IMG/VR virus record: IMGVR_UViG_3300005534_000439
Span: 1-44,436 of that record
Origin: a virus
Direction: 5' to 3' (one strand)
Length of the DNA: 44,436 bases
In this document: positions 8,146 to 16,164 of the stretch, piece after piece
Layout of the letters: every line of letters starts with the position of its first letter
How positions within the stretch are numbered: the first letter of the stretch is position 1
Made by a program: the position numbers and the translations under genes
The notes under the pieces: generated by a model
What the model saw: only the letters and a program-made list of their open reading frames with translations
What the model was told of the DNA's origin: nothing
Databases searched by the model: none

Positions 8146-8583
8146 CTATGGTCCGTTGATGCTGGCCGGTGCAGCCATGATCGCCGCGACCCGTGACGAC
8201 GCCAGCAGATTGACCGAGACGAGGAAATTCACGCCGTTGATCATTTGCTGCGTCGATAGATCGATTTGCGTCGTATGATTGAGCGCGTACATGAACTGCT
8301 GCACGGTAGGATCGGTCGAAGCCGCAATCGCCTGAAACTCTTGCGGCGTAAATCGCAGGATCCAGATGCCCGTCAGAAGCGGCTGCGGCACCGGCGGCGG
8401 CGTCACCGTCTTGGTGGTCTTGTTGACCGGATCCCAGGCGACCGTCGGCCCAAGCTGGGGTAGCCCAGAAACCGCGGTCAGGCCATTGGCGGCCAGCACC
8501 GATGGCAGTGCGACCGGATCGGTGTCGTTGGGGCAATACGACTGCAAAACGCCGGTTGCCGTGACATAGACATAGATCGCCAT
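8146..8583 (-). CDS. Small virion-associated protein with C-terminal helical domain
   Basis: This 145-residue protein starts MAIYVYVTATGVLQSYCPND, a short beta N-terminus. A Pro-rich linker (TVTPPPVPQPLL) leads to a helical domain: ILRFTPQEFQAIAASTDP, VQQFMYALNHTTQIDLS, then MINGVNFLVSVNLLASSRVA. The C-terminal pattern (FT..E..AI..STDP....F...L.....IDL) recurs in small phage proteins encoded next to fibre genes. I assign no precise function. Confidence 0.52.
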   Translation of the reverse strand: MAIYVYVTATGVLQSYCPNDTDPVALPSVLAANGLTAVSGLPQLGPTVAWDPVNKTTKTVTPPPVPQPLLTGIWILRFTPQEFQAIAASTDPTVQQFMYALNHTTQIDLSTQQMINGVNFLVSVNLLASSRVAAIMAAPASINGP

Positions 8584-9705
8584 TTACGTCGTCGATCCCG
8601 TGGTGCGGATATCGGCGGTGCCCTTGTAGGCTGTGGTGCCGGCCGGAAGGGTGAGCCGCAGCCACATTCCCTGCGCATCCGCCGCAACACCACCAGCTGG
8701 CAGCGAGCCGGGCGAGGCGATCACATTGATCGGCGACGGCTGGGTGACGAAGGTGAGCGCGCTCGAGTCGCCGTTGGCCGGCAAGGTCTGCCGGTTGGCC
8801 ACCGTAGCGGTATCGTTGAGGACTTTCGTCAGCGCCAGATCGAGCGCTGCGGTGCCAGGCAGGGCCGCCGTCTCACTCAGCACCTCGATCGCAGCAGCGG
8901 TGAGCGCGGTGGTGGCGTTGGTGTTGACCGCAAAGACCTTTTCGTAAAAGGTGCGCGACGCTCCACCCGGCACGTCGGCCTGCGCGGTGGCAAACAGCCG
9001 TGTGATCGCGGTGACGGCGTTCGGCGAGATGTCGAACAGCATGCCAAACGCGATATCGTAGGTCGAGGTGGCGTCCGGAATCGTGCCCCAGTCGCGGTTG
9101 ATGGCGACAACGTCTGTGCCATAGGCGCCGGCTGAATATGGCGCGGAAATATAGCGAAGCTGGTTGACGCCGGTGCCGCCGGTGATGCGGATGATCAGGC
9201 CGAGGCCCGCATAAGTCAGCGCGGCCAAGGTGGCGCCATCGCCGGCCTGCAGCTTGAACAAAGGCGGCGTGGTGCCGGTGGTATTGGCGGAGCCGGCCTG
9301 CGCGGTGTGGCCGGCGATCTCGCGGGTGTGGGCCATCACGGCGACGTCGCCCACCGCAGCAGTGCCGCCGGGATTGGAAAGCGATCCGATCGCGCCGCCG
9401 GTGATGACGCCGGACAGCAGCCGCTCGAAGGACTGGCCGCCGAAGGTGTTGGCAATCAGCGTGGTGCCGGTCAGGGTCACCGCCGCCGGCGTCTGGATGG
9501 TGCCGGTGGAATCGCGCCCCGTGACCTGGACCTTGACCGCCGTGTCGGAGGACGAGCTCGACACCACGTCGAAGGCCCCGGCCGCGGAAATATCGTAGAA
9601 GCTGACGCGCTTGGTAAAATCCACCGCGCCGCCGACCGTCGCGCTGTCGGCCTCCGGCATGTTGGCCGATCCGTAAATCACGATCTGATTCGGAGTGACG
9701 CTCAT
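8584..9705 (-). CDS. Virion structural protein (beta-rich)
   Basis: This 373-residue protein begins MSVTPNQIVIYGSANMPEAD, followed by VGGAVDFTKRVSFYDIS, a start typical of a family of phage head/virion proteins. Long Thr/Ala/Gly beta segments follow (VKVQVTGRDSTGTIQT, LGLIIRITGGTGVNQLRY). A central SPNAVTAITRLFATAQADVP may be helical. No catalytic motif is visible. It lies between two connector-region genes and is separated by about 50 bases from the connector at 9757. A cement or collar role is inferred. Confidence 0.6.
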   Translation of the reverse strand: MSVTPNQIVIYGSANMPEADSATVGGAVDFTKRVSFYDISAAGAFDVVSSSSSDTAVKVQVTGRDSTGTIQTPAAVTLTGTTLIANTFGGQSFERLLSGVITGGAIGSLSNPGGTAAVGDVAVMAHTREIAGHTAQAGSANTTGTTPPLFKLQAGDGATLAALTYAGLGLIIRITGGTGVNQLRYISAPYSAGAYGTDVVAINRDWGTIPDATSTYDIAFGMLFDISPNAVTAITRLFATAQADVPGGASRTFYEKVFAVNTNATTALTAAAIEVLSETAALPGTAALDLALTKVLNDTATVANRQTLPANGDSSALTFVTQPSPINVIASPGSLPAGGVAADAQGMWLRLTLPAGTTAYKGTADIRTTGSTT

Positions 9706-9756
9706 CGGGGGATGTCCTTGCGATTGCGAGCTAGGAGAGGAAAGGCCGTGGGAAGA

Positions 9757-10779
9757 TCAGCCGACCACGGGGGTGCGGTACTTCTCGAGCAGCGCCTGCA
9801 CGTCGGGCGGCAGATTGCCGGAAGCGGCGCCTGGTCCGGAGGCGAACCAGTAGGCGGCCGACCACACGCCTTCGATATTTTCCTGACGCAGCGCCGGATC
9901 GCGGTTCAGCGCGTAATAGCGGCCCTTGACCAGGCGAGAGACCGCATCCTGCGCGTCGGCGAGCTCCGGATCGGTCATCGCATAGCCGGCGGGATAGAGC
10001 ACGACGATCGGCAGTGGTGGCCAGCGTTTCGGCCACCCATTGACGTCGAGTCTGGTCATCTCTCCGCTATAATAATCGACCAGGAAATCGATGCCTTCGG
10101 CGAGCGGGATCTGGTTTTCGATCACCGAGACGAACTGGTTCTGGGCGCCGGCGACGAGCCCGCCGGTCGGCAGCGTAAAGGCCGAGCCGATCGGCAGCGG
10201 CGAAGCGTTCTGCAAGGTCTCCTGGCCGGACTTGGTGCCGATATAGACGTTCCATCCGCTCGCGAGCCCAAAACTGTCAGGCTTGGGCGAGGCCACGACC
10301 AAGAGATTGTTTGATGCGATCGCGAGATTCGCTTCGACCGAGACCGCGGTCTCGCCCGCGGCGGTCACATAGCTGACAACGACGAAATAGCGCGTCGCGG
10401 TCAGCGCGCCGCCGGCAACGGTCGAAAGCAGAGGGATGGTCGGAGCCGCAAGACCAGCGACGCAGGCCTGGCCTGCAATCGGCCAGCGCTTGAGCTGCAG
10501 CGGCCCGACGCCGCCGATCGCGATCGGCGGGAAATAATCGCGCGGCGGATAGATCTGCTCCTGCAGGGTTTCGATCGGAAACACACGGTTGCAAAAGCGA
10601 GAGGCCTCGCCGGAGCTCTGGGTGATCGCCTTCAGCAGGAAGTCGTCATAGGTGGTGGTGGTGACGGGGATGTTGAGCAGCAGCTTGAGCGTTGCGAGAT
10701 CGATCAGGTCATAGGCGCCCTGGCCGCTGAAAGCGGCCGAGGCAGGCTGAAGCACCCTGTAAATCCGCGTCAGGCTCAC
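9757..10779 (-). CDS. Head-tail connector protein with inserted beta domain
   Basis: This 340-residue protein opens with a helical connector domain: IDLATLKLLLNIPVTTTTYD, then DFLLKAITQSSGEASRFCNR. That is the DNA-packaging/gp6-like connector pattern, which normally occupies about 100 residues. From about residue 105 to 225 there is an extra beta domain (TATRYFVVVSYVTAAGETAVS, WNVYIGTKSG, TLPTGG) resembling a fibronectin-III/Ig-like module. The end, DAQDAVSRLVKGRYYALNRD, is helical again. It should form the ring under the portal. The unusual length is explained by the insertion. Confidence 0.66.
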   Translation of the reverse strand: MSLTRIYRVLQPASAAFSGQGAYDLIDLATLKLLLNIPVTTTTYDDFLLKAITQSSGEASRFCNRVFPIETLQEQIYPPRDYFPPIAIGGVGPLQLKRWPIAGQACVAGLAAPTIPLLSTVAGGALTATRYFVVVSYVTAAGETAVSVEANLAIASNNLLVVASPKPDSFGLASGWNVYIGTKSGQETLQNASPLPIGSAFTLPTGGLVAGAQNQFVSVIENQIPLAEGIDFLVDYYSGEMTRLDVNGWPKRWPPLPIVVLYPAGYAMTDPELADAQDAVSRLVKGRYYALNRDPALRQENIEGVWSAAYWFASGPGAASGNLPPDVQALLEKYRTPVVG

Positions 10780-10785
10780 GGGAGA

Positions 10786-11169
10786 CTACGGGCCGATGAA
10801 GAGGTCGACGCGGCCCTGCGTGGTCGCGCCGGCGGCGGTGACGGTGAGGTTGATCGCGGCCTGCGGCTCGATGAACATCGGCGAGTTGCCGCCGGTCGGT
10901 GTTGGCTGCGCGAAAGTCGAGGTCGTGTTCGACAGCGTCGCGCCCTTGCCGGCCAACAGATCGACGCCGTCGGCATCGGGCAGCGTCACGTTATAGCTGG
11001 CGGACGGTGTCGGCGAGCCAGGCGCGAACTTGACCTGCAGCAGATGTCCGCGCTTCAGCGCGAGCGGGTTGCCGTTGACGTTTCCGGACGCGTCCGAGGT
11101 CCAGGCGATCGAATATTTGGTGACGCCTCCGCCGAGGTCGGATGTTGTGACGACGATGCTGCCGGCCAT
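10786..11169 (-). CDS. Small beta-rich virion protein
   Basis: This 127-residue protein begins MAGSIVVTTSDLGGGVTKYS, followed by AWTSDASGNVNGNPLALKRG. It has strand-rich text throughout and ends INLTVTAAGATTQGRVDLFI. The TSDASGNV..........G.L..V.FAPGS pattern is common in small phage proteins beside connectors. There is no enzyme motif. It is probably a decoration or stopper protein. The ATG at 11169 is followed closely by the connector gene (6-base gap), indicating co-translation. Confidence 0.6.
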   Translation of the reverse strand: MAGSIVVTTSDLGGGVTKYSIAWTSDASGNVNGNPLALKRGHLLQVKFAPGSPTPSASYNVTLPDADGVDLLAGKGATLSNTTSTFAQPTPTGGNSPMFIEPQAAINLTVTAAGATTQGRVDLFIGP

Positions 11170-11245
11170 GTGCTGCCCTCGTGTGTGTGCTGGTCGCGGA
11201 TGATGCGAGCTTCACGCCGCATCATCCGATCATGTCGGGCGGTGA

Positions 11246-11443
11246 TCATTCTTCGATCGAGAGATCTGGCTCGAGCGATGCCGGCAGATCCGGCGCCGGT
11301 GCATCTGCAGGTACAAGCGAACTCGCGTTCACCCAGGCGCCGTCGCTAGAAAACTGCACGAATGTGCCTTCCGGCGAGCGGGTGATTGCGCAGATCGTCC
11401 GATTGTTGACGACATCGCCGACGTTCAGCGTTGCGGGATCCAT
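11246..11443 (-). CDS. Small hypothetical phage protein
   Basis: This 65-residue protein starts MDPATLNVGDVVNNRTICAI, with GGAGG six bases before its ATG. The N-terminal half reads as a small beta domain (TICAITRSPEGTFVQFSSDG). The C-terminus is acidic and Pro/Ala-rich (VPADAPAPDLPASLEPDLS). It is flanked by virion genes in the same operon. I do not recognise it. The strong ribosome-binding site is the main argument that it is real. Confidence 0.58.
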   Translation of the reverse strand: MDPATLNVGDVVNNRTICAITRSPEGTFVQFSSDGAWVNASSLVPADAPAPDLPASLEPDLSIEE

Positions 11444-11472
11444 CGCGGCCTCCGAAAAGCTGAAGCGTTGAC

Positions 11473-12231
11473 TTAGCGGAAGTTAAAGGCGCTGACCGCG
11501 TCAAGCGTCAGGGTGGCGACGCCCGCGCCGCTCGGCTTGTACACCGAATTGTAGGGCTGCATGATCGCAGCCGCGCCGGTCGCGGCGAACTTGAACTGCC
11601 CCGTCGTCGAGACCTGCGCCCCGTCGATGAAGAACTTGACGTCGGTGACATCGGTGCAGTCGATCTTGTAAAGATGCCAGTCGGTGGTGCCGACGGTGAC
11701 GCCAGCCGCGGCCGAGGTCGAGGTGGTGCCGTCGAAGCAAGCCATCTGCACCTGGCCGTTGCCGTTGACCTTGAAGCGGATGAACTCCGCCGCATTGTCC
11801 GGACCGTCGATCCATACCGATTGCAGTCCCCAGAAGCCTTCGACGCCGGCAAGACTTGGCAGCACGGTCAACTGCGCCCTCGCCTGCCAGATCAGACCCT
11901 TGGTGACGTCGAGCGAGAGATTGTCGTTCCAGTAGAGCGCGGCATCTTCCTTTTCGGAAGTCGAGGTCAGCGCGCAGGCGATCTGTCCGGCGCCGGCGTT
12001 GGAGACCAGGGCCACGGTCGGCGGTCCCGCGCCGACGATCTTCTTGACCCAGGGATAGCCCGCCACCGGCGAGCCGGCGGCCGGAATGCCTGCGGTGTGG
12101 CCGCCGCCGATGAAATCGTCATAGAAATAGACCGGCGAGTCGATCATGACGGTCTCGAACGTCGTCTTGTCGAAATACTCGTACTGGTTGCCGGTGTTGA
12201 GCTTGGCTGCAACGCGCGCTTTGTCCGACAT
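11473..12231 (-). CDS. Virion protein with concanavalin/LamG-like domain
   Basis: This 252-residue protein begins MSDKARVAAKLNTGNQYEYF, continuing with SPVYFYDDFIGGG. The middle and end (LIWQARAQLTVLPSLAGVEGF, IRFKVNGNGQVQMACFDG, HLYKIDCTDVTDVKFFIDGA) have the strand spacing of a jelly-roll concanavalin A-like domain. Phages often use such domains as capsid decorations or glycan binders. No active site is visible. A GC-rich hairpin precedes it in the operon. Confidence 0.58.
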   Translation of the reverse strand: MSDKARVAAKLNTGNQYEYFDKTTFETVMIDSPVYFYDDFIGGGHTAGIPAAGSPVAGYPWVKKIVGAGPPTVALVSNAGAGQIACALTSTSEKEDAALYWNDNLSLDVTKGLIWQARAQLTVLPSLAGVEGFWGLQSVWIDGPDNAAEFIRFKVNGNGQVQMACFDGTTSTSAAAGVTVGTTDWHLYKIDCTDVTDVKFFIDGAQVSTTGQFKFAATGAAAIMQPYNSVYKPSGAGVATLTLDAVSAFNFR

Positions 12232-12279
12232 GAGAGGCTCCTCTAGGCCATAGAGGCCAAGGCTAACGAAATGAAAGGA

Positions 12280-12298
12280 GCGCGGGCGATGCCCGCGC
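12280..12298 (-). terminator. GC-rich hairpin between virion genes (weak terminator or attenuator)
   Basis: GCGCGGGC-GAT-GCCCGCGC is a perfect 8-bp stem with a three-base loop. On the minus strand it is followed by TCCTTTCATTTC, pyrimidine-rich but without a clean U-run. It may lower expression of the genes below the abundant capsid/decoration products, or stabilise the upstream 3' end. Confidence 0.45.
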
Positions 12299-12318
12299 GG
12301 CAGCGATGAAAGATACGA

Positions 12319-12801
12319 TCAGGTCAGGATCGAGGGCGGCTGCGCCTGCTGGTAGCGGTGCAGGCCGTAGATCATCGCCTCGGTGATGTTGGCGGCGTTC
12401 GAGGCGCCGGTTTGAATCGCGATAGTGTGGAAGCCGTTGACCAGATCCATGCAATCCTGTGGGCTAATCTCGAACACCACGACCTTGCTGTGCAGGCCGG
12501 CATCGGTGGTGTAGTTCGCCGCGTTGGTCTGCTTGGTGAGCTGATCGCTCGAGGCCTCGTTGAGATCGGACCAGATCTGGGTGGCGGTGATCGCCTTGGA
12601 GCCGGTGCCGGAGGTGTCCTGCGCCTGCAAGGGCGTGAGCTGGACGGTCGCCGCGTTGCCCTGGTTGACGTGGCAGACGATATAGGCCTTGTCGAGCTTT
12701 GCGACGTTGAGATAGCTCGAGGTGCGGCCCGCGGCATCGGCAGCGGGAGCAAGCAACTCGACGGGCGGAAGGATTTCAGGCAGCGAGAATTGACGAGCCA
12801 T
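12319..12801 (-). CDS. Putative capsid decoration / head protein
   Basis: This 160-residue protein begins MARQFSLPEILPPVELLAP. A strand region, YLNVAKLDKAYIVCHVNQG then AATVQLTPLQAQD, leads into a helical and strand end (SKVVVFEISPQDCMDLVNG, TIAIQTGASNAANITEAMI). This layout recurs in head proteins encoded beside capsid genes. It lies two genes from the major capsid gene. The ATG at 12801 follows an AGGAGA-like sequence (CAGGAGACC on the coding strand). The role is inferred from position. Confidence 0.58.
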   Translation of the reverse strand: MARQFSLPEILPPVELLAPAADAAGRTSSYLNVAKLDKAYIVCHVNQGNAATVQLTPLQAQDTSGTGSKAITATQIWSDLNEASSDQLTKQTNAANYTTDAGLHSKVVVFEISPQDCMDLVNGFHTIAIQTGASNAANITEAMIYGLHRYQQAQPPSILT

Positions 12802-12870
12802 GACGGCGGTCTCCTGTTCAAAGGGAAATGCGCCTGGTCGCCGGCGCGGCGCGAATTCGAAACGCGCGGA

Positions 12871-13113
12871 CTAAGCCGCCTTGTCCTTGGCGCTCTCTTC
12901 GGCCTCGATCAGCCGACGGCGCGCCGTGTCGTAATCGTAATCAGCTTTGAGCTGAGCCTGCTGAAGGCTTTGAACCTTCTGCTTGGCATCGCTCAGAAGC
13001 ATCTCGGCCTCGCGGACTTCCTTCATGGCCGCGTCGATCGCCTTGCGACGGGCTTGATTGGCTTCGAGCTCCTTTTGCTCGAGAGCGTCGAGCGGCGATA
13101 ATCTGTCGGCCAT
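12871..13113 (-). CDS. Small coiled-coil protein next to the capsid gene
   Basis: This 80-residue, almost wholly helical protein (ALEQKELEANQARRKAIDAA, EVREAEMLLSDAKQKVQSLQ) has strong heptad character and ends in a charged EAEESAKDKAA tail. It is encoded between the major capsid protein and the decoration protein. Separate scaffold or capsid-assembly helpers often sit there, but the capsid protein already has its own N-terminal delta domain, so its job is unclear. Confidence 0.6.
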   Translation of the reverse strand: MADRLSPLDALEQKELEANQARRKAIDAAMKEVREAEMLLSDAKQKVQSLQQAQLKADYDYDTARRRLIEAEESAKDKAA

Positions 13114-13180
13114 GAAGATTGTCCTTTTGGATTGAGGTGGCGGCGCGCGGGGATCTTATCCGCCGCGCGGGCGCGAACTA

Positions 13181-14587
13181 TCAGCGGCTCTGCAGTGCCA
13201 CGAAGGGCGACAGCGTGGCCGAGCCCTTAGCCGGGGTCAGCGGCGCGTTCCAGATCGGCTCGCCGTCGACGCGGTAGGTGATGCGAAACACCATTTCGTC
13301 GGTAAGGAACGCCACATGCATCGACGAGGCCGCCTGGATGCCTCCCTTGTCGGCGAGCACATATTGCGAGTAATCGCCGAGCACGATGTCACCGGCGGTG
13401 CCGAGCGTATTGTTGTACTCCAGCGGGATCACCTCGCGGCCGTACAGCGAGCCATAGGGACGGCCCGACAGACCGTTCGCGGGCAGGTAGACCGGGACAC
13501 CCGCGGTGCCGATCACCTGGCTCATGGTGTAGAGCTGCGGCTCGTTGTCCTGGTTGATGGTCCAGATCGCGTTCTGGCGCGAGCGTCCCCAACAACGCGC
13601 CCACATTCCGACCACGTTTTCATAAAGGATGGTCTTGGAGGCCTGGCCGGTCTGCTTGTTGATGGTGACGAGGCAGGGCGAGTTCATGATGCCGAGCGGC
13701 ATGCCGTTGCCGGTGCCTTCGAAGATGCCGTCCTCGGTCATCCACATGATTTCCTCGGAGAACGCCTTGCCGGCGAGCGAGGTCAGCACGGATGCATCCG
13801 CGATCAGCTCGTCGGTGATGTACATCAGCGACATTAGCTTCTTGAGGTCCAACTCGACCAGGCGGAATTTTGGCTTGGTCGCGCCGGGATTGTTGCCTTC
13901 ACCGACCCAGTACGACTGCACACCGCCCCAACGGCTTCCGGTCACGCGGCTCGTTTCATCGACGGCCGGGATCTTGATCGAGTTGGCCGCAGTCGACAGC
14001 GACATCTTTTCGACGCGGCCGAGCAGCTCGCCCATCTCATAGGCGCGCATGAACACCGCGGTCGAGAAATCGGTCTGCACCAGAAAACCACCGGCGGAGG
14101 GATCGATTTCGCCGGCGCCGGTCGGCGCGCGCACCAGGCGCGGGTCGAGGCTACCATTGTCCTTGCCACCCAAAAAGTAGCGGGCGACGGCCGCGAGCTG
14201 CTCGCCGAGGCTGTTGAAGCCTGGCTTGCCTTCGGGCGTATAGGGCTGGCCCGAACTGCGCAGCTTTGCGCGGGCGCGCGCGAGATAGTGGTCGAAACCC
14301 GGCACTTTTCGGACATTGCGGCCGTCAACGCCGCGTTCGAAATAGATCTCCTGGGCGGCTACCATGCCTTCGGCGATAAAGCCGGGATCGAGCTGGTCGT
14401 GCTGGCCGCTCGGCCTGGCGCGGGACGCGGACAGCTTTTGCGCGCGTTCGGCCTGGGCGATCTTCTCGTCGATCGCGGCGATCTCCCGCTCCTTGGTCTC
14501 GAAAGCTTCCTTGTTGCCCAGCAGGCCTTCAAGGTCGTCGATCGCCTTGGCGCGAGCCTGGCGAAGCTCATGCAACTTCTTGTCCAT
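13181..14587 (-). CDS. Major capsid protein, HK97 fold
   Basis: This 468-residue protein has a coiled-coil delta (scaffold) domain at about residues 1-60 (LHELRQARAKAIDDLEGLLG, EREIAAIDEKIAQAERAQKL). The HK97-fold body starts near GGFLVQTDFSTAVF and includes TKPKFRLVELDLKKLMSLMY, EDGIFEGTGNGMPLGIMN and a C-terminal VAFLTDEMVFRITYRVDGEP. The last two and the GTG..PLGI segment are hallmark capsid motifs. The delta domain is expected to be cut off by the adjacent protease during maturation. A GGAG site lies just before the ATG at 14587. Confidence 0.95.
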   Translation of the reverse strand: MDKKLHELRQARAKAIDDLEGLLGNKEAFETKEREIAAIDEKIAQAERAQKLSASRARPSGQHDQLDPGFIAEGMVAAQEIYFERGVDGRNVRKVPGFDHYLARARAKLRSSGQPYTPEGKPGFNSLGEQLAAVARYFLGGKDNGSLDPRLVRAPTGAGEIDPSAGGFLVQTDFSTAVFMRAYEMGELLGRVEKMSLSTAANSIKIPAVDETSRVTGSRWGGVQSYWVGEGNNPGATKPKFRLVELDLKKLMSLMYITDELIADASVLTSLAGKAFSEEIMWMTEDGIFEGTGNGMPLGIMNSPCLVTINKQTGQASKTILYENVVGMWARCWGRSRQNAIWTINQDNEPQLYTMSQVIGTAGVPVYLPANGLSGRPYGSLYGREVIPLEYNNTLGTAGDIVLGDYSQYVLADKGGIQAASSMHVAFLTDEMVFRITYRVDGEPIWNAPLTPAKGSATLSPFVALQSR

Positions 14588-14674
14588 CTAAAATCTCCAT
14601 TGGACAGTAGACGGCGCGACAACCCGCGCCAGGTGACCCTCGCCAGGAAAAGGGAGGGAAATCGGTGAAAAATT

Positions 14675-16153
14675 TCAGTGAGGCAGGCCGGCGCGCAGCG
14701 CGAGCGAAGAGGCCGACAGCTTCAACAGCCGGATCCGCCGCTGGCGCATCTCCTGCGCGCTGCGGTCCGCATTGCCATCGTCGGGATCGTTGTCGTCGTC
14801 GCCGGACGGATGCTCCGGATCCTCATCGCCATCGTCATCCGGATTGTCGTCACCGGAATCGCTGTTCTGCGAGACGACGCCCATCACATGTTCGCAGGCG
14901 CGCTGGCAGTGGTCGACCGCGGCGAGACAATGCTCGTGCGCCTTGCGGAGCTTGTCCTCGTTGTCCTGCGACAGCACGCGACCGGCACGCACGACAAGCG
15001 CGCGGGCGGAGCGCATGATCAAATCGGCGAATTCGTTATGGGTGATGGCGCCGGCATCGAGCAGCGTCCGCGCAGCGCGCGCGGCAACATCAAAGGCCTT
15101 GTCCTCGTCGCCGCCCATCTTGGCTTCGTAAGCGTCCAGCACCTTGCGCGCCTCGTCCTTGACGCCGTCCGGAATGTCGGTCTGCGGCAGGCGCGACGCT
15201 GCGGCACGAATGCCGGATGCGGAGGCCTTCAGCTTGCCGTCGACAATCTTCGCAAACGGAAGCTTGTAGGATCCGCGCTGATCCGGCGCGGAGGCGTCAT
15301 AGCAGAGGAAGGCCTTGCGGGCCTTGGCGGTGTCGGGACTGTCGCCATCGAAGCCGCAGTCGGAGAAGATGGCCTTTTCGGCGGCCGGGCCGTCCCAGCT
15401 GTCATCGTCCTCGATCGGCAGATCGCGGGCAGCGCCACATTTCCAGTCTTCACCATCGGCGCGGATTTGGCTCGGCCGCGACATGGTCGCGCTGCCGGCG
15501 CCTTTACGCAACAGCTCGAGCTCCTTGCGCGGAATCAACAGATGGTCGGCCTGGTCGAGCGTGCGCTCGGCCCAGAGCAACAGCGGCTTGGTGTCGATAC
15601 CGATCGACCGCGCCTCTTTCAGACATTCCGGATTTGCCGGAATGTTCACGACTGACCATTCCAATAGCTCCTGCTGGGTATAGTCGACGCCGAAGCCGCG
15701 ATCCTCGACGAACTTCCATTCCAAGGGAATCCAGCCGACCGAGGCGCCATTGATGAAACCGGCCTTAATCAGGCGAAACACGGTGTCGGCGAGCGGATGA
15801 GTGTCGCGATCGGCGAAGATCGCTCGCGAGCGCAGGCTGGTGCCGTCGATCTTGGTCTCCTCGGCGCGGCCGATCGCCGGGATCGAATCGTCGTGGGCCC
15901 AGAGCACCACGGAATTGCGCGCGTAATTGTCGAGCTGCCAGCCTTCCGGAGCGATGGTGGAATTGTAGCGGTCGATCGACCCGGTCGAGATGGTGAAATT
16001 CACCGAGCGGTCCTCGGCCGCGGCGAGCTCGAGGGACGCTGAAAGCCCGACGAGCTTGGCCTTCACCGCGCCGGCGTCGTCGATCAGGATATCCTTGCTC
16101 GCCTCGCCCTTCTTCAGGCGCGCCGCAAAATCCGCCGGCGTGAGAATCTTCAT
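14675..16153 (-). CDS. Prohead protease (HK97 family) with long C-terminal extension
   Basis: The first about 185 residues form the serine protease: VVLWAHDDS carries the His (87), FRLIKAGFINGASVGW the catalytic Ser (138), and LLEWSVVNIPANPE the conserved end. Family members usually stop near 200 residues; this one has 492. The extension contains a Cys-bearing region (WKCGAARDLPIEDDDSWDG, AFLCYDAS), a helical part (GIRAAASRLPQTDIPDGVKD), and a very acidic Asp/Gly run near residues 435-465. It ends in a basic helical tail (QRRIRLLKLSASSLALR). An extra scaffolding function is plausible. Confidence 0.88.
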   Translation of the reverse strand: MKILTPADFAARLKKGEASKDILIDDAGAVKAKLVGLSASLELAAAEDRSVNFTISTGSIDRYNSTIAPEGWQLDNYARNSVVLWAHDDSIPAIGRAEETKIDGTSLRSRAIFADRDTHPLADTVFRLIKAGFINGASVGWIPLEWKFVEDRGFGVDYTQQELLEWSVVNIPANPECLKEARSIGIDTKPLLLWAERTLDQADHLLIPRKELELLRKGAGSATMSRPSQIRADGEDWKCGAARDLPIEDDDSWDGPAAEKAIFSDCGFDGDSPDTAKARKAFLCYDASAPDQRGSYKLPFAKIVDGKLKASASGIRAAASRLPQTDIPDGVKDEARKVLDAYEAKMGGDEDKAFDVAARAARTLLDAGAITHNEFADLIMRSARALVVRAGRVLSQDNEDKLRKAHEHCLAAVDHCQRACEHVMGVVSQNSDSGDDNPDDDGDEDPEHPSGDDDNDPDDGNADRSAQEMRQRRIRLLKLSASSLALRAGLPH

Positions 16154-16164
16154 CGGTCTCTCCC

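Noticed and set aside
13140-13178. GC-rich hairpin after the capsid gene as a terminator
   Set aside because: The stem is only about 7 bp with a bulge and is not followed by a T-run; the genes below it belong to the same operon.
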